Shown here: piece after piece, positions 22,907-29,820 of the stretch | Numbering within the stretch: the first letter of the stretch is position 1 | Layout of the letters: every line of letters begins with the position of its first letter | Source of the DNA: Pirellulaceae bacterium | Lineage (GTDB): Bacteria > Planctomycetota > Planctomycetia > Pirellulales > Pirellulaceae | Length of the DNA: 33,349 bases | Direction of reading: 5' to 3' | NCBI GenBank assembly: GCA_016784735.1 | Contig: JADHUC010000104.1 | Coordinates: 1-33,349, forward strand | Program-made: the position numbers and the translations under genes | The notes under the pieces: model-generated | Databases searched by the model: none | What the model saw: the letters and a program-made list of their open reading frames with translations, nothing else | What the model was told of the DNA's origin: nothing

Positions 22907-24985
22907 ATGGCAAAGAAGTTTGATCCGTACTACAAATGGCTCGGGATACCGCCCAGAGACCAGCCGCCGAATAACTACCGGCTGCTGGGCATCGAGCTAT
23001 TCGAAAGCGACCGGGATGTGATCGACGCCGCGGCGAATCGCGTCATGGCGTATCTGAAGGACTTGGCGGCGGGAGACGAAGCCGAGTACTCCCAACAGCT
23101 ATTGAACGAGGTCTCACGAGCACGCATTTCCCTGCTGAACAAGCATAAGAAAGAGACCTACGACAAAGAACTGCGGGCCGACTTGAAATCCAAAGGCGTC
23201 CCGGAGCCGAAGGCGGGGAAGCCCGCTGCGAGAGCGCCCGCCAAGAAACGCGCGGGCGTCTCCACAGGAAAGGAGGCGGCGGAAGAACCTCCCGTAACCT
23301 CGTTGTTTCCGAAGATCCGCATCGATGCCCCGCGGCCGAAGCCAGACGCCCCAGAGGTCTACGCCGAACCGGACGAACCGGCCGAAGAGGGACCCGCCGA
23401 GGAGGGACCGGCAGAAGAGAAGAGTCGGCGGAAACTGATCGCAGTCATCGTGGCTGCCGTCGGCGGAGTGCTTCTTGCCGGGTTGATTGTGACAGTGGTG
23501 TTGCTGCTTTCCGGCTCCGGCGATGACCAAGTGGCTTCTGCGCAAAACGGTGGGACTCAAGACGATGGGAACGGATCGGCAACGACAAACGGAGAGGGCT
23601 CGGGAACGGAAGGCAAGCCCGAAAGTAAGCCCGGTATGGGTGTCGAATCTGACCCTGAGACGGATCCCGAGGCCGACCCTGAATCAGATCCCGAGACGAA
23701 ACCAGAGCCCGCAGAGCCCGACGCGAAAACCGAGCCCAAGCCGAACGATCCACCAGCCGATGTCGAGTCAAAGCTGCCGGATTGGGCGCCCGAGCCAAAA
23801 GACCCGGATGACGGTTCGCAGAAGCCGGACGACGAACCGCCTCCCGATGTTCCCGGCAATCCCAAAGGCAAGGGCTCACCGCCAGACGACACAGCAGTAA
23901 CGAAAGTCGACGTACCCGACGTGACGCCTGAGGAAAAGCCAGACCCGCCCAAGCCGGCACAGCAACCTTTCGCGGGTCTGCCGTCGAAAATCACGTTGCC
24001 CGACTTGGAAGTCGCCGACGCCATGGATGCGCAGGTGATTGGGCCGATCCATGTCGCGCCGGGCGAATTGTGTTTCATCAAATTGCGTGGCGGCGAGCAT
24101 GCAAGTAAGGGAGCCCAGGCGTTTGGAATGCGCAATGCCGACGGTGGTCTCGCCGAACGCGACTGGGAAATCTTCTCGCGAGATGGAGAAGACGACCCGG
24201 AAACAAAGATTGCCCATTTGTCGATCGACGACCAGTCGCAACTCACCTTCCAATGGCAGTCCGAGGCCAAGGCTCTTCCGCTGGCGGCGCAACTGTGCAA
24301 TTGTGCCTTCAGGTTCAGTTCGACTGGCGAATCACACGATTTAACGCTTCGGCAGCCCGAGCAAGTCGAGGCGATGACCCTGGACCTCAAGAAAACAACC
24401 ACGGACAGGAACTGCACCATTGAAATGGCCCCGGATCCGACCGGAATCAAGATCGAGATTGTCGGCGTCCAGGAATCGAAATACAAGGTGATGCCAGCGC
24501 CGACGATCGAGGCAAAACAAGGCGAAGCGTGGATCGAGCTTGAAGACGGCGGTGGGCTGCTGTCGTTGAAGGTCGAGACAGACATGAAGAGGCGCCTGGA
24601 GGTAGCCGTCACGCCGCATGTGAAGCTCGCCGCGGGTGCCCCGCCACAGAAGTGTAATGCGAAGCAGTTCGGGGAGTTGTTCGCGCTGGCGCAGAGGAAC
24701 CTATTTGACGCGGAACGTGCCATCAAGCAGTTGCCACAGGCGATAGGCCAAGCGCAGGGCCCATTGAAAGCTGGGTTGCAGGACCAATTGGCTCGATTTG
24801 AACAGGCGCATCCGGCGCTCGTCGCGGCGGTGGCAGAGGGCCAGAAGCTGGCGACTTTCCTGCAAACCGTGGATGGCAACATGCAGATTCAGTTCCGAGT
24901 CTTCTATGACGCGGATTCCACCGAGGTGGATTTGTTGCACATCGGCGGACCGGCTGACGGGCCAGATGACCAGGCGCAAGAATAG
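22907..24985 (+). CDS. J-domain-like transmembrane protein with the same C-terminal ectodomain
   Basis: 692 residues from an ATG at 22907 (GAGAG upstream). Residues 1-90 form the planctomycete J-like module: DPYYKWLGIPPRDQPPNNYR, then a helical hairpin ending in ARISLLNKHKKETYDKEL. It resembles a J domain but has no HPD tripeptide, so Hsp70 stimulation is doubtful. A charged linker leads to one transmembrane helix (177-201, IAVIVAAVGGVLLAGLIVTVV). An acidic Asp/Glu/Pro repeat region follows (ESDPETDPEADPESDPET). Residues 352-692 align along their length with the C-terminus of the preceding protein: LPDLEVADAM, CFIKLRGGE, MRNADGGLAERDWEI, WIELEDGGGLL and FRVFYDADSTEVDLLHIGG. The two genes are a probable operon that arose partly by duplication of the ectodomain. 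The function is unknown. Confidence 0.85.
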   Translation: MAKKFDPYYKWLGIPPRDQPPNNYRLLGIELFESDRDVIDAAANRVMAYLKDLAAGDEAEYSQQLLNEVSRARISLLNKHKKETYDKELRADLKSKGVPEPKAGKPAARAPAKKRAGVSTGKEAAEEPPVTSLFPKIRIDAPRPKPDAPEVYAEPDEPAEEGPAEEGPAEEKSRRKLIAVIVAAVGGVLLAGLIVTVVLLLSGSGDDQVASAQNGGTQDDGNGSATTNGEGSGTEGKPESKPGMGVESDPETDPEADPESDPETKPEPAEPDAKTEPKPNDPPADVESKLPDWAPEPKDPDDGSQKPDDEPPPDVPGNPKGKGSPPDDTAVTKVDVPDVTPEEKPDPPKPAQQPFAGLPSKITLPDLEVADAMDAQVIGPIHVAPGELCFIKLRGGEHASKGAQAFGMRNADGGLAERDWEIFSRDGEDDPETKIAHLSIDDQSQLTFQWQSEAKALPLAAQLCNCAFRFSSTGESHDLTLRQPEQVEAMTLDLKKTTTDRNCTIEMAPDPTGIKIEIVGVQESKYKVMPAPTIEAKQGEAWIELEDGGGLLSLKVETDMKRRLEVAVTPHVKLAAGAPPQKCNAKQFGELFALAQRNLFDAERAIKQLPQAIGQAQGPLKAGLQDQLARFEQAHPALVAAVAEGQKLATFLQTVDGNMQIQFRVFYDADSTEVDLLHIGGPADGPDDQAQE

Positions 24986-25089
24986 CCCATGTGGCTTGGT
25001 GGCAATTGGTTCCTGTGTGTTATCACTGGGCCTCCCGCTGTTGGCCCCGTTTTGGCCGTTGGCCTGACACGGCGTTTGCCCGCAACCAG

Positions 25090-25223
25090 GTAGGATGGGC
25101 CAAGTCTTCGGGGCCCACCGGAAACCGCTCGCCAAGCGATCACGTGAGCATCGTTCGGATACCAGAGCTTTTTCAGTATCGAGAGCCCATTTCGGTGGGC
25201 CGCGAAGACTTGGCCCACCCTAC
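25090..25223. repeat. 31-bp inverted repeat
   Basis: Arms 25090-25120 and 25193-25223 are inverse complements at 29 of 31 positions, with 72 bases between. The core is TGGGCCAAGTCTTCG. It lies 104 bases past the J-like gene and 80 bases before the TatA promoter. The form suggests a dispersed intergenic repeat. Confidence 0.88.
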
Positions 25224-25303
25224 GAAGACATGACGCGTCGGTGGCAAATGTCGTCGGGCAAGGGCATTATTCTGCCCCAGACGATTCTGCCGTGTCCGAC
25301 CGT

Positions 25304-25331
25304 TTGACACGGTTCCGGCTGCCAGTAGAAT
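25304..25331 (+). promoter_or_regulatory. Probable sigma-70-type promoter of the TatA genes
   Basis: TTGACA (25304-25309) is a perfect -35 box and TAGAAT (25326-25331) is one base from TATAAT, with a 16-base spacer. This would leave a leader of about 140 bases before the ATG at 25479. Confidence 0.5.
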
Positions 25332-25478
25332 GAATTGCATAGCCTTACGTTAAGTCCCGCTCGAGTTTGCGGGATCGCGCAAGTCGGTTCAGGCAATGCC
25401 CACCCGGGTGATTAGCCCGCTTTCGCCGCTTGTTCGCGTCAGCGTCCGTTTTCTTTCCTCAAGTGCGAGAGCGAGAAC

Positions 25479-25736
25479 ATGACAACACTATTTGCTTTCT
25501 TTGGCTTCCCCGGACACATCGAAGCGATCATTGTTCTAGCGGTGATCCTGCTGTTGTTCGGTCATCGTCTTCCCGGAATGATGCGTTCCATGGGACGCAG
25601 CGTTGTAGAATTCAAGAAAGGCATTCGCGAACCCGGCGACGACGAAGAAGACGACGACGAACCGGCGATCAGCAGTTCGAAAGAATCGGGCGAAGAAGTC
25701 AAAAAGGTGGAAGAAGCCAAAGTGGAAGAGGCGTAG
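25479..25736 (+). CDS. tatA: Sec-independent protein translocase subunit TatA/E
   Basis: 85 residues from an ATG at 25479 (GAGAGCGAGA upstream). It has the TatA layout: a short N-terminal membrane helix (HIEAIIVLAVILLLF), the hinge FGHRLP, an amphipathic helix (MMRSMGRSVVEFKKGI) and a charged tail. TatA oligomers form the pore for folded twin-arginine substrates. The tail is strongly acidic (DDEEDDDE) and ends in EVKKVEEAKVEEA. It is followed 79 bases later by a second TatA-like gene. No tatC is in the window. By length and hinge it is TatA or TatE rather than TatB. Confidence 0.9.
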   Translation: MTTLFAFFGFPGHIEAIIVLAVILLLFGHRLPGMMRSMGRSVVEFKKGIREPGDDEEDDDEPAISSSKESGEEVKKVEEAKVEEA

Positions 25737-25815
25737 CGAACGGGCGACCGTACGGCCTTTTCTCGTGAGTGTGCTCTGAAACTGCAGTAGTTGCGCGTGC
25801 AAAAAAGGGTGGACC

Positions 25816-26163
25816 ATGTTTGGACTCGGAATAAATGAACTGATCATCATCGGCGTCGTTGCCGTGTTACTGTTCGGCAGGAAACTGCCGGACGTTGCCA
25901 AGTCGATGGGAAAAAGCTACGCGGAGTTCCGCCGCGGCTTGTCCGACATTCAATCGGAGATGGACGTGCGATCGGATATCTATTCGGCCACGTCCGACTC
26001 TTCGTCGTATGCAAGCGAAACGTCCTATGACGAATATGACGATTACGACGAAGCCACGGCCCCGAAATTCGAACCGCCGCCAGCCGGACCCGAGGATGAG
26101 CCATCGGAATCCGAGCAGGCATCTGCGGAATCCGAGCGGGAGCCGGCTGCGGAAAATAGCTAA
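25816..26163 (+). CDS. Second TatA/TatB-type translocase subunit
   Basis: 115 residues from an ATG at 25816 with AAGGGTGG upstream. The N-terminus MFGLGINELIIIGVVAVLLF is the membrane helix, followed by the hinge FGRKLP and the amphipathic helix DVAKSMGKSYAEFRRGL. The tail of about 70 residues is unusually Tyr/Asp/Ser/Glu-rich (SYDEYDDYDE, then SESEQASAESERE). The hinge is canonical TatA; the longer tail leaves a TatB-like role possible. It is probably transcribed with the first TatA gene and ended by the hairpin at 26194-26232. Confidence 0.88.
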   Translation: MFGLGINELIIIGVVAVLLFGRKLPDVAKSMGKSYAEFRRGLSDIQSEMDVRSDIYSATSDSSSYASETSYDEYDDYDEATAPKFEPPPAGPEDEPSESEQASAESEREPAAENS

Positions 26164-26193
26164 CCGATACGTCTTCGTTGAAGACTTTAACCG

Positions 26194-26232
26194 ACACCCT
26201 GGCTCTGAAAACCATATTGGCCGGGGTGTTTT
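26194..26232 (+). terminator. Probable Rho-independent terminator after the TatA pair
   Basis: ACACCCTGGC (26194-26203) pairs with GCCGGGGTGT (26220-26229) with one G-T pair, and TTTCGTTT follows. It is 31 bases past the second TatA stop codon. Confidence 0.7.
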
Positions 26233-26302
26233 CGTTTCCCTTGCGGCCACGTCGGCGTTATACTTGGCGATTTGCCGGACGCGGCTGGAGGCCGCAACCG
26301 GA

Positions 26303-26334
26303 GTAGGACGGGTCAGAAGAGAGAGTCGTCCTAC
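26303..26334. repeat. Short inverted repeat
   Basis: GTAGGACG (26303-26310) is inverted perfectly at 26327-26334. It lies between the TatA terminator and the LRR gene. The GTAGG...CCTAC ends resemble those of the larger repeat at 25090-25223. Confidence 0.4.
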
Positions 26335-26435
26335 AACGCACGTGCACGATACCGTACCCAATCCTGCCGAGCGTAAGGCGTTTTCCGCGCCGCCTGCCGA
26401 AGGCATACCGTTGCGACGAGAGGAGTTCCCTGCCA

Positions 26436-27485
26436 ATGATTCGAACCTCTTTTGCACAACCGTTTGAACGGACGTGGATGACCAGAAGTCATGCCGCCGG
26501 TTCTATTCGATTCGCCGCCGCATGGCTGGCATTCGTGGCCGCAACTGCCTCGTTGGCCTCGGCAGCCGACGACATATATCCCGGCGACACGGCCGTAATC
26601 GTCAAGGACAAGGTGGAACTGGGCTTGAAGGACAAGATGGCGATCATGCTGTCCAAGGGCGACCATCTTCAAGTGACCGAAGTTCGCGGCAAGTGGATCG
26701 GAGGATACGCCACGGTAGATGGCAAACGCTATACGGGCTGGGTGGATCGAACCGAAGTCAAGTTGCTGGAACCCACGCCCGAGGACGTGGCGGTCATCGA
26801 ACTTCCCGACAAGCCGGATGACGCGGCCGCAGTCGCCGCCCTGAAGAAGCTGGGCGTCGAACTGGAGTTGAACGACAAGGGAAACGTGCACTCGGCCGTT
26901 TGCACCGAATCCGAAGTCGGCGACAAGGACCTCCAGCATTTCAAGGGCCTGCACCAGCTTTCGACTCTGGAACTCAGCGGGCGACCGATCACCGACGAGG
27001 GCATGAAGGCACTTGCCGGGTTGAACGTCCTGCAAGATCTGTACATGGAAGACGCGAAGATCACCGACGAGAGCTTCGCCACGATCAAGACGATGACCAA
27101 CCTGGAGGTCTTGGCGCTGCCGGCCACGAAAGTCAAAGGTCCCGGGCTGGTCCACATGCTGGAGCTGGCGAGTTTGCGCGTGTTGAACCTGACGGACTGT
27201 GAGATCGACGACGACGCATTGAAACCGCTGGAGAAAATGCCGCAACTGGAAGTGCTGGCGATTCCTCGCACGAAAGTAACGTCGGTCGGACTGGCTCACC
27301 TAAGACCGGTCGTCAAGCTGCGCGTGCTGAATCTGATCGGCTGCGACGTGGACGATGCGGGCCTAGAGCACTTGAAGGGGCTGGCCAATCTGCGCATGCT
27401 GTACGTGCGAGATACCAAGGTCACGCTAGATGCCATCGACGCGTTTAAGGACGAAGCTCCAAGCCTTGCTATCTATGATGATTGA
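26436..27485 (+). CDS. Secreted SH3-like / leucine-rich-repeat protein
   Basis: 349 residues from an ATG at 26436 with GAGGAG about 10 bases upstream. A second ATG at residue 15 would give a shorter signal peptide. The signal sequence ends near ASAADD (about 40-46). Residues 46-110 look like a bacterial SH3-like domain (AVIVKDKVELGLKDK, VTEVRGKWIGGY, YTGWVDRTEVKLL). From about 140 there are about seven leucine-rich repeats of roughly 24 residues, of the type LxxLxxLxLxxTxVTDxGLxxL (for example MPQLEVLAIPRTKVTSVGL), as in many planctomycete LRR proteins. These modules bind proteins or peptidoglycan; the partner here is unknown. The APC permease gene starts 37 bases downstream and could be co-transcribed. 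Confidence 0.85.
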   Translation: MIRTSFAQPFERTWMTRSHAAGSIRFAAAWLAFVAATASLASAADDIYPGDTAVIVKDKVELGLKDKMAIMLSKGDHLQVTEVRGKWIGGYATVDGKRYTGWVDRTEVKLLEPTPEDVAVIELPDKPDDAAAVAALKKLGVELELNDKGNVHSAVCTESEVGDKDLQHFKGLHQLSTLELSGRPITDEGMKALAGLNVLQDLYMEDAKITDESFATIKTMTNLEVLALPATKVKGPGLVHMLELASLRVLNLTDCEIDDDALKPLEKMPQLEVLAIPRTKVTSVGLAHLRPVVKLRVLNLIGCDVDDAGLEHLKGLANLRMLYVRDTKVTLDAIDAFKDEAPSLAIYDD

Positions 27486-27522
27486 CTAGTTCTCTTTCGC
27501 CGCGTCGACCGAGCACCCCCTC

Positions 27523-28947
27523 ATGACAAATTCACCAACTGAACCCGCACCCGCCGATTCCACGGATGCGCATCTTGGTCTATGGGATGCCGTCAGCATT
27601 ATCGTGGGCATCGTAGTCGGCACGGCGATCTTCAAGACGCCCCAGCTTGTCTTTGGAAATGTCGAGGGGCCATGGCAGGGGATGGGTTGCTGGGCACTGG
27701 GCGGAGTACTGGCCTTGATCGGTTCGCTGTGCTACGCGGAATTGGCAACAACGTACCCGCGCATGGGCGGCGACTATGTCTACTTGACGCGAGCCTACGG
27801 ACGATGGGTCGGCTTCTTGTTTGGCTGGGCCCAACTGGCGGTGATTCTGACCGGCAGTATCGGAGTTATGGCGTATGCGTTTGCCGACTATGCGATTGCC
27901 TTCTGGCAGTTCGATGTGAAGTGGACGGTCTGGCTTGCGGTGGCCTCGGTCGTCGCACTGACCGTGTTGAATCTGTTCGGCGTCTTGTTCGGAAAGACCG
28001 TTCAGAACTTCTTGACCGGCGTCAAAGTGTTGGGCCTAGTCGCCATTGTACTCGCCGGGATGATTTGGGGGGGCGACGCGTCGCTCGCGGCCGTACAGCC
28101 GATGAGCGGCCCCGGCCTTGGTTTAGCGATGGTCTTCGTGTTGTACGCCTATGGCGGCTGGAACGATGCGGCGTTTGTGGCGTCCGAGGTGCGCGACCGA
28201 CGTAGAAACATGCCGTTGGCGCTGATCTTGGGGACTGCCGGGATCACGGTGATTTACTTGCTTGTTAACGCCGCATATCTGTGGGGGCTGGGCTTTGAAG
28301 GCGTGCGAGGTTCGTCTGCGCCGGCTGCAGATGTGGCCCGGCTGGCGGTAGGCGATTGGGGATCCAAGGCGATTAGCCTGTTGGTTATGTTATCTGCGTT
28401 AGGGGCGATAAATGGCCTGATTTTCACCGGCTCGCGAGTCTACGTCAGCTTGGGCACGGACCACCGTATTTTCGCATTCTTGGGACGCTGGAATTCGCGG
28501 AGAAGCACCCCAGTCTGGTCACTGCTGGCACAGACGGCGATTGCAATACTGCTGATCGTCATCGTAGGGACCGAAACAGGCCAGAATGCCGTGGATCGCG
28601 CACTGGGAATGGTGGGGCTGAAACCGTTGCCTTGGGCCGAGTATTTCGGAGGGTTCAACACGCTCGTTGCAGCCACGGCACCCGTGTTCTGGGTCTTCTT
28701 CCTGCTGACGGGGATTTCGTTATTCGTGCTGCGTTTCAAGGACCGTGGCCGTGAACGCCCGTTTTCGGCGCCGCTGTATCCTCTTGAGCCGATCTTGTTC
28801 TGCGGGATGTGCGTCTTTATGCTCTATTCGGCCCTGACCTACGCCAAAGGACTCTCCTTGTTGGGCATTGTTCCGTTATTGATAGGAATTCCCCTGTACC
28901 TCGTCAGCCAAGCAGCCAGGCGGAAAGACGGTCCAGACGCCGCCTGA
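27523..28947 (+). CDS. APC-superfamily amino acid permease
   Basis: 474 residues. About 12 hydrophobic helices are visible. The first helix has the family unwinding motif (SIIVGIVVGTAIFKTPQ), and CYAELATTYPRMGGDYVYLTR is a strong APC signature in helices 2-3. Later segments include LYAYGGWNDAAFVASEVRD in helix 6 and a Gly/Ala-rich region near 290. The substrate is probably an amino acid or related amine taken up in exchange or with protons; the sequence does not fix which. It follows the LRR gene closely and precedes the exported methyltransferase by 29 bases. Confidence 0.9.
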   Translation: MTNSPTEPAPADSTDAHLGLWDAVSIIVGIVVGTAIFKTPQLVFGNVEGPWQGMGCWALGGVLALIGSLCYAELATTYPRMGGDYVYLTRAYGRWVGFLFGWAQLAVILTGSIGVMAYAFADYAIAFWQFDVKWTVWLAVASVVALTVLNLFGVLFGKTVQNFLTGVKVLGLVAIVLAGMIWGGDASLAAVQPMSGPGLGLAMVFVLYAYGGWNDAAFVASEVRDRRRNMPLALILGTAGITVIYLLVNAAYLWGLGFEGVRGSSAPAADVARLAVGDWGSKAISLLVMLSALGAINGLIFTGSRVYVSLGTDHRIFAFLGRWNSRRSTPVWSLLAQTAIAILLIVIVGTETGQNAVDRALGMVGLKPLPWAEYFGGFNTLVAATAPVFWVFFLLTGISLFVLRFKDRGRERPFSAPLYPLEPILFCGMCVFMLYSALTYAKGLSLLGIVPLLIGIPLYLVSQAARRKDGPDAA

Positions 28948-28976
28948 CAGACCGCCGCTTTCACAGGAGTTCATTC

Positions 28977-29606
28977 ATGTATCGCATATCATTCGTTCCC
29001 ATTCTAGTTCTGATTCTGTCCGTCTCCTTCTGTCCTGTCGGCTGCGCGGCAGAAGAGGGGATAACGGAAAAGCGCACACCCGACGTTGTCTACGTAGGCA
29101 GCCCGCGCGACGTGGTTGCGAAGATGCTGGACATGGTCAAGGTGACCAAGGACGACGTGCTGTACGACCTGGGATGCGGCGACGGGCGGATCGTCGCCAC
29201 TGCCGCCAAGAAATACGGGTGCCGCGCCGTTGGATACGACATCAATCCGGTCCGAGTGCGAGAGGCCGTGGAAAACGTGAAACGCAACGGCGTCGAGGAT
29301 CTGGTGAAGATCGAGCGAAAGGACATCTTCAAAGTGGATCTGAGCGAGGCCAGTGTGGTTACGCTGTATCTTCTGCCCGAGATGAACGTTAAGCTGATTC
29401 CCCAACTCGAAAAGCTGAAGCCCGGTTCGCGGATCGTCGCGCACGACTACAGCATCGAAGGCTACCCGCCCGACACGACGATCACGATGAATTCGAAAGA
29501 AGACGGCGTCGAGCACTATGTGTATCTCTGGACGACGCCCTTGAAGCCGGGTGAGGAGGAAGAACCGGAGGAAGAAGAGGAATCGGGCGTCGACGAGGAC
29601 GAGTAG
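28977..29606 (+). CDS. Signal-peptide-bearing class I SAM methyltransferase (FAM173/DOT1-like)
   Basis: 209 residues from an ATG at 28977 with AGGAG 7 bases upstream. A longer frame from 28809 would overlap the permease. Residues 1-25 look like an export signal (FVPILVLILSVSF) ending in PVGCAAEEG, a weak lipobox. Then comes a compact methyltransferase: YVGSPRDVVAKMLDM, motif I VLYDLGCGDGRIVATAA (about 61-77), VGYDINPVRV, the acidic motif KDIFKVDLSEASVVTLYLLP, and later LKPGSRIVAHDYSIEGY. This matches the FAM173/ATPSCKMT and DOT1-like group, which includes protein lysine methyltransferases. The tail is very acidic (GEEEEPEEEEESGVDEDE). An export signal on a SAM-dependent enzyme is unusual because SAM is cytoplasmic; an uncleaved membrane anchor facing inwards is an alternative. 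Confidence 0.85.
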   Translation: MYRISFVPILVLILSVSFCPVGCAAEEGITEKRTPDVVYVGSPRDVVAKMLDMVKVTKDDVLYDLGCGDGRIVATAAKKYGCRAVGYDINPVRVREAVENVKRNGVEDLVKIERKDIFKVDLSEASVVTLYLLPEMNVKLIPQLEKLKPGSRIVAHDYSIEGYPPDTTITMNSKEDGVEHYVYLWTTPLKPGEEEEPEEEEESGVDEDE

Positions 29607-29622
29607 GCTTCGGTCGTCGAAC

Positions 29623-29683
29623 CGTGGGATAGGCTTCCAGCCTGTCAGATCATCTGGTCGACAGGCTGGAAGCCTATCCCACG
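29623..29683. repeat. Perfect 24-bp inverted repeat
   Basis: Arms 29623-29646 and 29660-29683 are exact inverse complements around a 13-base loop; the core is GGGATAGGCTTCCAGCC. It starts 16 bases after the methyltransferase stop and is followed by AAAA, not T. It is another intergenic palindrome that may act as a factor-dependent terminator or be a dispersed REP-like element. Confidence 0.9.
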
Positions 29684-29820
29684 AAAATCGGACACTCATT
29701 TCTCGGCCGATGCTAGACGAGCGATTCTCGTCCCGGAGCGGCATGGTTGCGTGGCCGCATCCAAATCTCGATAATCCGGGCGCTATGATGGTCTCTTCTA
29801 CCGGGAAGGAGCCTGCGCCC

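Larger units (their letters stand above)
24986..25478. other. Intergenic region with an inverted repeat and a promoter
   Basis: 493 bases between the J-like gene and the first TatA gene. It holds the 31-bp inverted repeat at 25090-25223 and a sigma-70-like promoter at 25304-25331. I see no gene in it. Confidence 0.6.

Noticed and set aside
23557..24882. Minus-strand open frame of 441 codons
   Set aside because: It is antisense to the J-like protein; the Ser/Gly-rich product mirrors the Asp/Pro/Glu repeats.
25090..25223. Inverted repeat as the ends of an insertion sequence
   Set aside because: Only 72 bases lie between the arms and there is no transposase. It is more likely a REP- or MITE-like unit.
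29551..29820. Upstream extension of the nuclease-helicase
   Set aside because: It would overlap the methyltransferase gene and translate the 24-bp palindrome; GGAAGGAG supports the ATG at 29821 and the PHP motif begins there.
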